This document shows, piece by piece, positions 1-10,146 of a DNA stretch of 40,015 nucleotides. Position 1 is the first letter of the stretch. Each line of letters begins with the position of its first letter. The notes beneath the pieces were generated by a model, which had not been told where the DNA came from, made no database searches, and saw nothing but the letters and a program-made list of their open reading frames with translations. Source of the DNA: Discostella pseudostelligera (taxonomy: Eukaryota > Bacillariophyta > Thalassiosirophyceae > Thalassiosirales > Thalassiosiraceae); the NCBI GenBank assembly GCA_036940085.1, contig JALLBK010000632.1, forward strand, positions 1 through 40,015, read 5' to 3'. A program made the translations under genes and the position numbers.

Positions 1-257
1 TTAGTTGTGTTGTGTTGGCTTCTCGCAATCTCAAAACATAATTGATACTAGTTCCAACAGTGTGCCTCTAGCTGTAGCATTGAATCCATACTCTACGTGT
101 GTTCCTAAGATTACTATTCCGTTCCTAAAGTTGGACTAAGTTTATGTTCTACATTACATGAAAATATCAACATTCAACTCTCAATTTACTCAAGTGGCAC
201 TTCGTTTGTAACCCTTATCTACAGTTCATTATTTTGTACATTGTTCTGGGTAGTTCT
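1..257. other. 3' flank of the ABC transporter gene, no gene seen
   Basis: AT-rich stretch beyond the stop codon of the ABC transporter. I find no convincing coding frame, RNA gene or repeat. It probably holds the 3' UTR of that gene and perhaps of a neighbour outside the window. Confidence 0.5.
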
Positions 258-2810
258 TTATTTCAATTCATCCAACGAATCACCTTCCATTTGATCACGC
301 CACATTCGAGCGTACATTCCTCGCTCAGCTCCGAGCGCCAGTAACTCCTCATGACTACCTCGCTCCACAAGTTTTCCTTTGTCAAGAACTAGAATAATGT
401 CTGCTCTCCTTGCCGTGCTTAGTCGGTGCGCAATTAATAGTGTTGTCCTTCCCTTGCAGACAGCTGCAGCAGTTTGTGGAGTCAATATGGTGTGTTGAAT
501 CTCACGTTCTGTCCCACTGTCTAAAGCTGACGTTGCTTCATCAAGAAGGATCAGCTACGACGAAATGAACCAGTGAGTGAGAAGTGAGTAAGATCAATGA
601 TAAACAATAATTTCCTTACTCTTGGAGTTTTGATAATGCACCGAGCCAAGCCAACACGCTGCCTCTCGCCGCCCGAAAGCTTCATCCCTCTTTCTCCAAC
701 AAGAGTGTCAAGTCCTTCCGGTAACGATTTGACGAGAGGCTCCAATGCCGAGATTCGAACTGCATCCCATACTTCATCATCAGAAGCATGCTCCTTTCCA
801 TATATAATATTGTCTCGCAGCGATGCATGAAATAGGACTGTATCTTGGGCAACGACTCCAATATTAGATCGGAGTGATTGCTGCAGAAGAGATTTCACAT
901 TTATTTCATCCACCAGCACTGATCCTTCATCTGGGTCGTACAAGCGCAAGATCAAACGAACAATTGTTGTCTTTCCACTCCCACCTGCGTAATTGAAGTC
1001 AGCGAGATAATAAGATGGACGACAGAAATAATAAAGACATGATAACCGCATACTTACTTGGACCGACAAGAGCTGCAGTTTTGCCTGCAGGGATATGGAA
1101 ACTGACATTTTGAATTCCACCCACTTTCACTTTCTCTGCTGCATCATTGTCTTTGTGGCCAGAAGCATCGTCGTCTTTCTTAGCGTCTTTGATCCAGTGA
1201 AAACCACCGCCATTTCCACTCCATACTCTACGCCCACGTCCTCCCCAAAGACCCTTTCGACCAAACCCTCTCCTGCCTCCTTTGCCGTGTTTGTTTGTCG
1301 TGTCGACATCTGGACCACCCAAGTTTTTCCTCTGAGCCTTGATCTTATATTGAAAGGAAACATTGTCAAAAGTAATGTCACCGGTTGAAATGGAAGTTGC
1401 ATCCTGACTTAAACGTCCATTTTTCATCTGTTTTTGCTCTAATGCAGCACTCCAATCTAAAGCATCCGGTGCATCGACCACTAACGGCTTACTCCTCAGC
1501 ATTTTGATAGCCTTCTCCAAGTCAGTCAGTGCCTCCGTAAGTTGACGATACGTAAAGCCCAGAAAGCTAAGTGGCTGAAAGAGTTGGTTGATGTAGAGCT
1601 GCACAACAACGAAGGAACCTGGACTTAATAAGTTCTCCTCTCCTTCACCGCCAATACCATACACCGTCGCTCGACCTGCCAACCATAAACCGATGCAAGT
1701 TCCAGCTAAGCGAATAGATTGTTGCCCTAATTGCAGCCACGCAAAGAGACCTAGCATATTCACTCTCTCTTCGGTATATTCCTTCCTAACCATATCATAT
1801 TCCAATGCCTCATTCTGTTCTCTACCAAATATAACCACCGTTTCATAATTCACCAACGTTTCTGTTTCAATGCGTCCCACGTCTTCACTCTTATCCAACA
1901 CTTTCCGTCGTTGCTCCAATCTGGTATTGGTAACTTTCACCGTATAAATCAGATACAATATCACTGAGATTATTGTAGTAAGTCCAATCGATGGAATACC
2001 CAACAATTTCCAAAATACCGTCCCCACCACAGCTGCTTCAAAGAATGTCGGAAAGAGATTAAACCATAACGAGTCAATGATTGTGGAGGTAGCATCCGAT
2101 CCACGGGATAATATTCGTAATAATTCCCCAGCATGTCGTTCGAGATGGTATGCTGCACCGAGAGATTGCAAATGCGAGAAGAGCGAGGAGGCAAATCGTC
2201 GCTCGGCGTCGAGAGAGACAGCTCGTTGGCAGACACTTTGCAGTGATGAGGTGGCCGAATCTAGCGTTTGGAGAAGAAAATAGACGACAATGGACCTGGT
2301 CACTGTTTGGGCTGTTCGTTGTTTCATTATCATTTGCTCCTCCTCCTCAGATCCTCGGCTGCTGTCATCACCACCAGATCTATAAAATTCAGCAATGGTG
2401 TCGACTGCATGACGAATTGCCAAGGGTGGCAAAACAGCAATCAACTTCTCGAGTAGCACTGTCAATAATGCCACAAAGGCAAGTAAGGCATGTCGTCGAT
2501 CTCGAGGTCGGAGGAAGGGAGAAACCTCGGCAAGAGCCTGTGACCATGATGGTGGAATTGCTGCCTCGTTATTTTTCGCGTGGATGGATTTCCATCGCGA
2601 AGATATCGGAGTTGTCGCGTCGATGGATTGGGGGGGTGGGCGTTGTGAATCTGTACTTGTAGATGGGCATGTTCCATTTTCCTCATCCCCAGCCTCCGAC
2701 GATGGTTGCCAAGACAATGGAGCTCCAGCGAATGAGTTCCTTGTGCCCTCATTTGTTATCAATGGGGTAGATTCTGCCGCGGCAGCCATCGACCTGGCCA
2801 TTGTCACCAT
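258..2810 (-). CDS. ABC half-transporter, ABCB ATM/HMT (ABCB6/ABCB7-like) type
   Basis: Spliced model with exons 2810-1058, 984-620 and 554-258. The introns are 985-1057 (gtaagt...cag) and 555-619 (gtaagg...tag). The product is about 804 aa. A roughly 95-residue Ser/Thr-rich N-terminus is followed by one six-helix ABC transmembrane domain (about residues 95-420) and one nucleotide-binding domain. Splicing intron 1 rebuilds Walker A (GPSGSGKTT, about 583-591). Splicing intron 2 rebuilds Walker B (LILLDEATSALD, about 707). The Q-loop (VVAQDTVLF), signature (LSGGERQR) and switch His (AHRLST) are all present. Similarity is to mitochondrial or vacuolar half-transporters that homodimerise to export glutathione, Fe-S or heavy-metal conjugates; I cannot separate ABCB6/HMT1 from ABCB7/ATM. 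Odd point: about 70 Gly/Arg/Lys-rich residues (about 490-560) are inserted just after the A-loop strand FDNVSFQYK. It shares a promoter gap with the carrier gene. Confidence 0.88.
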
Positions 2811-3077
2811 CGGTGCATGCTAATGGATAATGTATGTTGCGACGGTTCGTGGTGATTGTGGAGTTTGGAGATTCGTCACTCCCGCCAAAAGAGATATTGG
2901 GTCCTTGAGTAGGATAAGCACAGGTTTTGGCGCGTAATCTCCCGCAAAAATACCTAGGGGTTCCTACTCTGCATTTCGAATAAAAGTTGAGTAGGTGGTG
3001 CTTTGTCGGTGGCGTGGATTTGGAAGGTGCAACTCCAAGCCAGCATAACCTGCAGAGGAGTACCATAGACATAGACC
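2811..3077. promoter_or_regulatory. Divergent promoter gap with E2F-like sites
   Basis: Gap of 267 bp between the starts of the ABC transporter (-) and the carrier (+). It holds TCCCGCCAAAA at 2880-2890, TTTTGGCGCG at 2925-2934 and a further TCCCGCAAAA near 2940. These match the E2F/DP consensus (TTTSGCGS). Function is inferred from the motif and position only. Confidence 0.5.
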
Positions 3078-4070
3078 ATGACGATGGTGGCCGCACCTAT
3101 CTTGAAGCTCCCTGTTGGGCGATGGCTGGTGCTTGGGTTCATCTTCACGACCTTTTCCAATTGCCGAGGATCCATTCAACTGAATCTTTCATCGCGAGTG
3201 AATAATGACGCGCGCAGTAAGAATGTCCATCATGCCATCATCCCTCGGGGAGGACGACGAGCATCATCGCTCCCCGCGTGGTCGACCAAGGTCATCGCCG
3301 GTGGAAGTTCTCGTGCAGTAGCTCAGGCGATGCTGTATCCAGTTGATGCCCTACGAACTCTTGCACAAACACGTGATGGACGAACGTTACGAGATGTGGG
3401 TGCCCAAGTCTTATTGAAGGGCTGTCTTCAAACATCTTCCTTTGCATTGTTCACAGGTGCACTCCTGTTTGGCATCTTCGAGGTGGTTAATCCACACTAC
3501 GGTCCATTGATAGCGAGTGCTTGTTGTGCTGCCGGGAGTTGTCTATCCAGTGTTCCGCAGGAGGTAATTAAACAGAGGATAGTCACCGGTGTGTATAGTA
3601 GCTTTCGCGATGCCGCCACTCAAATTTGGAAGAATGAGGGAATATTGGGGTTTTATAGTGGATGGCGACCGACGATGTCACGGAATGTTCCATTTGCAGT
3701 TACTACATTCACTTCACGAGAGGTAATACGAGAAAGAATGTTGGATAGAAAGCAACAACATGCAAACAAAGATTATCTTGCCACTCTGACGACTACAGAA
3801 AACATTGGCATCGGCATTGCATCTGCCCTAATTGCAACCATCGTAACACAACCGATGGATGTCATCAAGACACGAATGATGACACAAGCCGCGTCGAAGG
3901 CATTGCCATACGCCAATGCACTGGATTGTGCTACTTCCATAGTACGAACAGAAGGGTGGAGGAAGTTGTATAGCGGTTTTGGGCAAAGGAGTGTTTTCAT
4001 GTGTGGTTTGTGGGGAATTACGTTCGGTTTAGAACCAATGGTAACTAATTTCCTGGAAGGTTCAAAGTAG
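3078..4070 (+). CDS. Mitochondrial carrier family (SLC25) protein, SAM-carrier-like
   Basis: Intronless, 330 aa. Three carrier repeats are shown by the signatures PVDALRT, PQEVIKQR and PMDVIKTR, each the Px(D/E)xx(K/R) turn after an odd-numbered helix. The second repeat ends with a GFYSGWRPTMSRNVPF segment that resembles S-adenosylmethionine carriers (SLC25A26 type), which exchange SAM for SAH across the inner mitochondrial or plastid envelope. Substrate assignment is tentative. The N-terminus is about 65 residues longer than a bare carrier. It contains a hydrophobic stretch (WLVLGFIFTTF, about 16-26) and an RGG motif at 57-59, so targeting may not be simply mitochondrial. The gene converges on the bromodomain gene, with 64 bp between stops; an AATAAA-like signal lies near 4108. 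Confidence 0.85.
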   Translation: MTMVAAPILKLPVGRWLVLGFIFTTFSNCRGSIQLNLSSRVNNDARSKNVHHAIIPRGGRRASSLPAWSTKVIAGGSSRAVAQAMLYPVDALRTLAQTRDGRTLRDVGAQVLLKGCLQTSSFALFTGALLFGIFEVVNPHYGPLIASACCAAGSCLSSVPQEVIKQRIVTGVYSSFRDAATQIWKNEGILGFYSGWRPTMSRNVPFAVTTFTSREVIRERMLDRKQQHANKDYLATLTTTENIGIGIASALIATIVTQPMDVIKTRMMTQAASKALPYANALDCATSIVRTEGWRKLYSGFGQRSVFMCGLWGITFGLEPMVTNFLEGSK

Positions 4071-4134
4071 CCGTCAACGTAACAAATGAATAGAACCATT
4101 GGATCGTAATAAAATATCTGAAGGTACTATCCAA

Positions 4135-5756
4135 TTACTTTTCGGTCGCCATACCCTTTGTCAATGACTGCACAAGCGGCTTTGCCAGCTTTCGAAACTT
4201 TCGTCGAAACTCCTTCGCTGCAATATGATACGGATCACTCGGAATAACGTTGTACTGCAATGCATTCTTCGCAATAAGATCCACATCCTCCAAAAACTCC
4301 TGCAGTGTCTCATACGACTTATTATTCACCTTCGTCTGAATATACGTCAAATTCATCGGCTTCTTAATAACATCACAGTAATCATGCAGTCCCATATCGG
4401 CACAAGTCGATTTATCAATAACCATACGAAAAGGATTGGTGTTTCCAAGCGATGCAAATTCCATATCCCACAATGCCGTAAAGATTGGTTCATACAATCG
4501 TTTCAATGCATCTCGTGGTGTTTCCAGTGCACGTTCGCGACGTTCTTGTTCCTCTCGTTCTTTGATCATTTCACGTTTGTTCTCGGCATCTTCGCGTTCT
4601 AATCGGTCACGTAGAACTTTTTCACGTTTGCGTGCCTCCTCGATTTGGTCGAGACGTTCTCGTTCGGGATTGATAGCAACTGCTCGTTTGCGCTTTCCTC
4701 CTTGGAGTGAGGATGATGATCTCGGATCAGGTGTGGCGGCATTGCTTCCAAAGTGAGGAGGACTCGGTGGTTGAAATTCAGATAAAAATGCTCTTGCTGT
4801 CGACTCGGGATGCAATATCTTTTCACATGGTGGCAGATGAGCAAATGAGCACGGAAGATGGTTTCATAGCAAAAGGAACGTACCAATTCTTTTCCTTTCT
4901 CAGCAATTCTAGTCCATCGTGCTCTTTCCGATGCACTCTTCTCCTTATCTCTCAATTGCTTAGCAATACCGTCCAATCTCTTTTTCCGAATCGACGCCTC
5001 CTCAAATGGTGGTAGCACTCCCATCATGGGTGGTCCTCCCATTCCCGTCCCGGCCCCACCTTCTGGAGTGAAGCCCCAACTTCGGTACAACTTGGAATTC
5101 TCCGCTTTCAAAGTAGCATTGACCAAATCACGTTGTTCATGCTCCTTCGATTCACGTAGTGCAAATGCTGCACGGAGCATGGATTCGATCTTTTCATCAT
5201 TATTATTCCGAGTGGTAGTTGTTGCATCCCCTCCCTTGCCCGGCTGATGATTACTACTTCCAAAATCCACATCAATTCGTCGTGTATTGGGCTTGCGTCT
5301 CCATCCTGCTGGCGTGGATGCATATTTTTCAACTATCCCGCGTAAATTGGCATTTAGGCGACGGTGTAATTTCACATCTGCCGGTAGGATATTGGTTTTT
5401 TTATTTTGTTGTTTACCATCACCGCCGCCACCGGATTGGGATGATTTCTGGGATGATGCTCCGCCTGCTTTGCTGATAGTTACGCAAGCCTTGGCATGTT
5501 TACGGAATGACGCGGGCAGGAGAGCGTCGTAGGATGCGTCGAGGGGTTCGCGCTCTTGGAGGGAGGTAAGGAGAGATTGGAGCTGTCCCTCGATGCGCTT
5601 GTGTTGGTCAGAGTCAGAGGGTGATTTCACTGCGTCGCCAACAATCAAGTCAGACGATAAATGGGGCTGAGGCGAGGGTGCCATGGCTAGGGTACTAGCG
5701 GCAGCGGGGCCTATGGCAGTCCCCGACGCCGACGGTGCCTGGATGACGCTGTCCAT
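4135..5756 (-). CDS. Bromodomain protein
   Basis: Two exons, 5756-4884 and 4818-4135, with a phase-0 intron at 4819-4883 (gtacgt...aag). The product is about 518 aa. The first exon is low-complexity and predicted disordered, with an Asn-rich segment and charged helices. The second holds a basic patch KRKR (about 333), a strongly charged coiled coil (about 345-388) and a C-terminal bromodomain (about 392-510). Its ZA loop contains DYCDVIKKPMNL, and the BC region NALQYN supplies the conserved acetyl-lysine-binding Asn (about 481). Bromodomains read acetylated histones in chromatin or transcription complexes. No second known domain (BET ET, acetyltransferase, AAA) was recognised, so the complex it belongs to is unknown. 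It is divergent from the exonuclease gene and shares the 5757-6235 promoter gap. Confidence 0.85.
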
Positions 5757-5883
5757 GGTGTGGCGATAGAAGATAGGTAGTGATACTGCGGTGGATGGTG
5801 GTATTGGTTTTGTATTGGTTGCGGCGGCGGACTGGTGATGGTGGAGTTGTTACACGTGGCCGACTTCGTTTGGCGATCTTCGT

Positions 5884-6009
5884 GTTCCCGCCATTTCTTT
5901 AGAGTTTTCCTGCCATTTCTTTCGAGTTTTCCTGCCATATCTTTTGAGTTCCCGCCGTATCTTTGAGTTCCCGCCGTAATATCTTTTGTGTTCGCGCCAT
6001 ATCTTTCGC
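5884..6009. repeat. Six-unit degenerate tandem repeat carrying CCCGCC
   Basis: Six consecutive units of 20, 22, 22, 19, 23 and 20 bp start at 5884, 5904, 5926, 5948, 5967 and 5990. Each reads roughly GTT(TT)CCCGCC followed by ATWTCTTTNGA. The CCCGCC core is intact in units 1, 4 and 5, CCTGCC in units 2 and 3, and CGCGCC in unit 6. The conserved core and degenerate flanks suggest selection on a protein-binding site. Confidence 0.75.
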
Positions 6010-6115
6010 TTCAATGTTCACGACACGCACACGACATGAATATCGCTACGCCGACCGTGGTGGTTGCAGCATGATGGTTAAATAAATTTCATCGGTGGAG
6101 TTGATTGTCTCTTAC

Positions 6116-6140
6116 TTGCCGCAGGTAGAAGCTGCGGCAA
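6116..6140. repeat. Perfect inverted repeat (9-bp stem, 7-nt loop)
   Basis: Left arm TTGCCGCAG (6116-6124) and right arm CTGCGGCAA (6132-6140) pair perfectly around a 7-nt loop. It lies about 100 bp before the exonuclease start codon, so it may sit in that gene's 5' leader or be a dyad protein-binding site. Confidence 0.6.
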
Positions 6141-6235
6141 CCATTCCGGCGGATGGTAGTGCCATAAAGTAGTAGGCCTACTTGCATCGAATCAAATCCA
6201 CGCTTGGTTAGTTGCGTTAAGAACTCAATTTTACA

Positions 6236-8524
6236 ATGGGCCGTTACAAACGACGAGGTAGTAAATTCCGTCAGAACCGCAAGAAATCTGAGAATGGTGG
6301 TGGTGACTGTGATGATGGCGATAACTATTATTCACCCACGATGATGATGGGTGACTCCGATTGGATAGTATTAGAAAAATATTTAGTGGAGTATCGCACG
6401 AGAGCCTACCAGGCTTACCATGCCAACCAACATAGTTGCAATGGGAAACACGATATCAATCAGTCGGATAATTCGCCAGTAATGATTGGGAAACACATTT
6501 TTTTGCCGCTCACATTGGAAAATTGTCGACTACCCTACCTTGATCTTCCAGATACATTGAATAGCAAGGAACGACGGAAAGTTCATTTGATGTGTGCATA
6601 TCTTGACTTGTATCATGATACGGCAGGGGGAGAGAGTGCCCAAATCGCCGGTACTGATACTGATCCAATTGAAAACAACTGTGCAAGTAGTGTGTCTCCG
6701 CCAACCCCCGCGCGGAGAATTTCAGTATCAATCTATGAAGATGGATTGAGGTTGGTGCCGAACCGCGATGCCGATGGTAATGTGTCACAATCGTCCTTCC
6801 CATCGCAAACATGTCGACCTTGGTACTATCGTGCGTACGGTAATGCAACAAATACTAATCATGAGGACATCCAACAACGCGTGGATGCAATTGAGAAGGA
6901 AAAAGTTCAGATTCGACAATTTTCCAACCTTCCAGAGCTTACATTACGTTTACCAGATAATGAAAATCCGGCTACATCTTGCGATGATTTAGATTTTAAT
7001 ATCTTGGATCAATTAGATTTGTCAATGGAGCCAACTCCCGATGAAACACCGTGGATGCTCGTTGACACTGTCGATAAGTTGAAATTATGCGTCAATGAGC
7101 TCATGTATGGTGTTTGTAACAATAACGAACGACCTCCTAAAATTCATGAGTTGGCATTTGATTTGGAAATGGGCAATGTTGGGAAGAGTGGAGGGTCAGG
7201 AGTACGCACGTGCCTAATTCAACTGACATCCGATGTTGCCACAATCATGGTTGACGAGTTAAGTGGCAGCTCGAAAAAGGTGTACAAGGACTACATTATT
7301 GATCCATTGGCTCCGGGACTATGGGACGCAATACCAACATATCTTGGACCCATATTCTCAGACCCCAGTATTGTTAAAATTGGGAATGGTATCGTAGGCA
7401 TGGATACAACAAGTTTGCATCGCGATTTTGGAATCCTTATTGTGAATGTCTTTGATACCTATGAAGCTTCTACCATATTGACTCATCGCAAGCACGGTAT
7501 GGGATTAGTGGCGCTATGCCACCACTATGGACTGCCAAGCTGGGAACATTACAAAGAGTTGAAGCATACGTTTCAATGCTCGGACTGGAAGAAGAGACCA
7601 TTAGAAGCACGTGCATTGGAATACGGAAGGTTTGACATTCGTTATCTTGTCCCATTGAGGAAGCTCCTCGTGAGAGATTTAGTCAAGATGGACTTGCTGT
7701 GTAGTAGTGCGTATCTAAGAGTAGAATCCAGTGATGAGGAAGACATTGGCGTCGATTTGGTGTCAGAACAAGAAACTCCATCGGGCTCATTTGAGATGAG
7801 AGTTGATAGTTCGGCATCATCTTTCAATGAAGATAGCGACGTGCCAGCAGCGAATCACTCATTGAAACAGTTCGAGAGCGTCGATGATGCTGGTAAATTA
7901 TTGCCGGCCACAGAAAATTCTCCACCGTCGAAAACAAATATTCTCGCATCAGAGCTCCCGTGCTATCACTATCTAATGAAGTCAATCTCCATAAGTCAAA
8001 AACGCTGTTTAAAGCTTTGGTCAGGGGACGAAGAGGAGCCAATATTACAAAATCAGTCTTTTATATCAATGATGAAGCAGGCAGCGAGTGGAACAGGTCA
8101 CGGAAAGCACTGGTCAGATGAGCACATGCAACTGTACCGACAACTTGCTGAATGGAGGGTAACGATTGCTCAAAGAGAGTTCAGCAGCGCTCCAGAATTG
8201 TGCACCTTGGATTTCTTGGTGTATGTGGCCTACAAAACGCCAAAAAGTCGATCTGAGATGCGACGATATTCGTATGTCTTGCCTAAGTTTCTTGAGGTCG
8301 AAACGCTGCCGTATTTCAAAGAACTCCGGGATATGGTAATGTCATCGGATGCATTCCATCGTCGCCAATCTCATTCATTGCCCGAGACTATGGATGACGT
8401 TGTTTACTATTCAAAACGCAGTGCATGTGAGAATGATGTAAGGCAACAGTTTCTGGTAAAGCTGTTACTGTCGTCCGCAGTGGTTGGTGTCATAGCCGTA
8501 GCGATGAGAGCAAGAAGGAGATAA
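6236..8524 (+). CDS. DEDDy 3'-5' exonuclease, RNase D/Rrp6-like, with HRDC-like domain and C-terminal membrane anchor
   Basis: Intronless, 762 aa. The basic N-terminus (KRRGSKFRQNRKK) precedes a long variable region. The exonuclease domain spans about 300-490. Exo I is FDLEM (D309, E311), Exo II has D390 (GMDTT), and Exo III is Y463-GRF-D467, making it a DEDDy enzyme; the DWKKRPL segment before Exo III is typical of RNase D. An HRDC-like helical domain (about 628-700: LAEWRVTIAQRE, then TPKSRSEM) follows. This order matches RNase D, Rrp6 and WRN-related RNA-processing nucleases. The protein ends with a hydrophobic helix (about 735-755) and RARRR, an arrangement of tail-anchored proteins. Family members trim RNA 3' ends; membrane attachment suggests the outer mitochondrial membrane, ER or plastid ER (compare EXD2). 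Its stop lies 9 bp from that of the convergent TraB gene. Confidence 0.85.
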   Translation: MGRYKRRGSKFRQNRKKSENGGGDCDDGDNYYSPTMMMGDSDWIVLEKYLVEYRTRAYQAYHANQHSCNGKHDINQSDNSPVMIGKHIFLPLTLENCRLPYLDLPDTLNSKERRKVHLMCAYLDLYHDTAGGESAQIAGTDTDPIENNCASSVSPPTPARRISVSIYEDGLRLVPNRDADGNVSQSSFPSQTCRPWYYRAYGNATNTNHEDIQQRVDAIEKEKVQIRQFSNLPELTLRLPDNENPATSCDDLDFNILDQLDLSMEPTPDETPWMLVDTVDKLKLCVNELMYGVCNNNERPPKIHELAFDLEMGNVGKSGGSGVRTCLIQLTSDVATIMVDELSGSSKKVYKDYIIDPLAPGLWDAIPTYLGPIFSDPSIVKIGNGIVGMDTTSLHRDFGILIVNVFDTYEASTILTHRKHGMGLVALCHHYGLPSWEHYKELKHTFQCSDWKKRPLEARALEYGRFDIRYLVPLRKLLVRDLVKMDLLCSSAYLRVESSDEEDIGVDLVSEQETPSGSFEMRVDSSASSFNEDSDVPAANHSLKQFESVDDAGKLLPATENSPPSKTNILASELPCYHYLMKSISISQKRCLKLWSGDEEEPILQNQSFISMMKQAASGTGHGKHWSDEHMQLYRQLAEWRVTIAQREFSSAPELCTLDFLVYVAYKTPKSRSEMRRYSYVLPKFLEVETLPYFKELRDMVMSSDAFHRRQSHSLPETMDDVVYYSKRSACENDVRQQFLVKLLLSSAVVGVIAVAMRARRR

Positions 8525-8533
8525 ATTGGTGAA

Positions 8534-9930
8534 CTATTGTATTATTTGCTCTGGGAGCTGAAATTCATTATCCATGACATATGAGTAGTCAAACAGAACA
8601 ATATCCGTCACAAGTGATGTAAGATCATCGTCAGTAGCAATCAACTTCTTTGTTTTCACCAAATCGGGCAACACTCTTTCGGGTCTTCTACCATCACTAG
8701 CACTCTCAAGAACATATATATGCTCCAGTTTTTCAAGCATGCCAGGGCAATGTCCAGCACCCACCACAGCTACAATGACTTTCTCACCACCATGATCGTT
8801 GCTTTGCATCAGTGCCTCTGCTGTTTGTTGTAGCTTTGCAACCATGAACTCATCTCTCTCCTCAATTATGACCCTTTTCAATGATGGAAACGTCTGTCCT
8901 AGTTCCTCCATTGCTTTGGTGAGCAAATCATTTTTTCCCGAGCGATCGTTAAGAATTGATTCAATCCATTCCCTTATTTCCTTCTCAGACGGTTGTCGTA
9001 TTGACGACCATATTAAGGCAATCATCAATTTGAGCTTTCCAATGAAACGAAGCGATTCCCATGCGCGCAGAAGTGTTATGCTGACAGGCCGGTCGCCGAG
9101 AATAATTGCACATTGACGGTTACCACGAGGATGAGATGCGGAAGCAGTGTCATGATTGACGATCGATGGCGACAAGGAATTTTGCTGAAACTGATTATAC
9201 ATCCCATTAGTTTGACTTTTCCAAAATTGACTTTGCTGGCGCAACGCTGAATTGAATGCCTCTCGGAATTCTCCACCGATTGTCACGTTCAATTTCTTTG
9301 CATAATCTGCTTGTATTTTAGAGTACATCATTGCACCCCTATGCGACAACGAGAGAACCCGACTTTGGTCATTATCGTGTTTTAATTGCTGATCATTTTC
9401 ACCCGATGCTGATACTGTAGGAGGGCTCACCAGCAGGCCTACCCTTTGCGCACACAATTCGACAAAGAGTGCATCTATGAAAAAATCGCAGATCCCAACA
9501 TATTGAGTTTGCACTGACAAGTAAAGAAATTGTAGATAATCACTCATATCTCCTGGTACGCACCTGGACGGACGTGTTGCATTAACAAACTAGCATCGTC
9601 GCACGACGATCGCGACACATGACTGGTACCCAATAAATATATCACCGCCCCATTCATCTCAATTCTATGCAGAGGTGCACCATCTCGATTGCGTAGTCCA
9701 GGCGGAAGAGTCTTTCTCCAGTCATCCTCAGGAGCATTATTCAATGAATCTGCAGTGGAAGAGGAAGGGAATATTAGTTGGCCCCCATTGTCGTCCCGAA
9801 GTGTTGATTGAATGCCATTCCCCGATAAGTCCAACGGCGATGACGACTGACCTGCATTTGTGGAGACAAATAACACTGCAATCAGCCAGATAATGATGAC
9901 GATGCGTTCAGACGACAAAATCATCATCAA
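8534..9930 (-). CDS. TraB/PrgY-family (TRABD-like) protein with signal peptide
   Basis: Two exons, 9930-9564 and 9474-8534, with intron 9475-9563 (gtgcgt...tag, phase 1). The product is about 435 aa. Splicing joins MQHVRP to DALFVELC and restores the TraB core: GTSHVS (G101-H104), the FVELC strand, and VVGAGHCPGM near the C-terminus. A hydrophobic N-terminus (about 8-26, ending STNAG) looks like a signal peptide. TraB-domain proteins include bacterial pheromone-shutdown PrgY, animal TRABD and the Tiki Wnt metalloproteases; conserved His and Glu residues suggest a metal site, but the substrate in algae is unknown. No clear second membrane segment was identified. The closely spaced convergent partner is the exonuclease gene. 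Confidence 0.82.
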
Positions 9931-10015
9931 AAACTTGAGAGCCTCAGGTCTAAGTTGCTAGAGGGGTGGCTCGAGGTTGGAGCTGGATGACGACGACGAC
10001 GGCGATGTTGAATTG

Positions 10016-10040
10016 TTGAATTGAATTGAATTGAATTGAA
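10016..10040. repeat. TTGAA pentanucleotide microsatellite (5 copies)
   Basis: Five perfect head-to-tail TTGAA copies lie about 90 bp upstream of the TraB-family start codon. Likely a slippage repeat in the 5' leader or proximal promoter. Confidence 0.8.
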
Positions 10041-10146
10041 ATTGGTTGGCGGGCGGCCGCGGCACCAAATTTTATCTTCCACGTGTCGCGGTCTCCCGCC
10101 AACTCTCCAGTCCCTTCGTACCTTATCTTCCACGAGACATTCAGTC

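Larger units (their letters stand above)
5757..6235. promoter_or_regulatory. Divergent promoter gap, bromodomain and exonuclease genes
   Basis: Gap of 479 bp between two gene starts. It holds TTACACGTGG at 5850-5859 followed 12 bp later by GGCGA, then the six-unit CCCGCC tandem array (5884-6009), a perfect 9-bp hairpin (6116-6140) and a 12-bp palindrome AGTAGGCCTACT (6171-6182). It is much richer in structure than the other gaps. Regulatory function is inferred. Confidence 0.55.

Noticed and set aside
2077..2662. Open frames on the plus strand inside the ABC transporter gene (up to 170 aa)
   Set aside because: They lie antisense to conserved transmembrane-domain coding sequence and show no family features.
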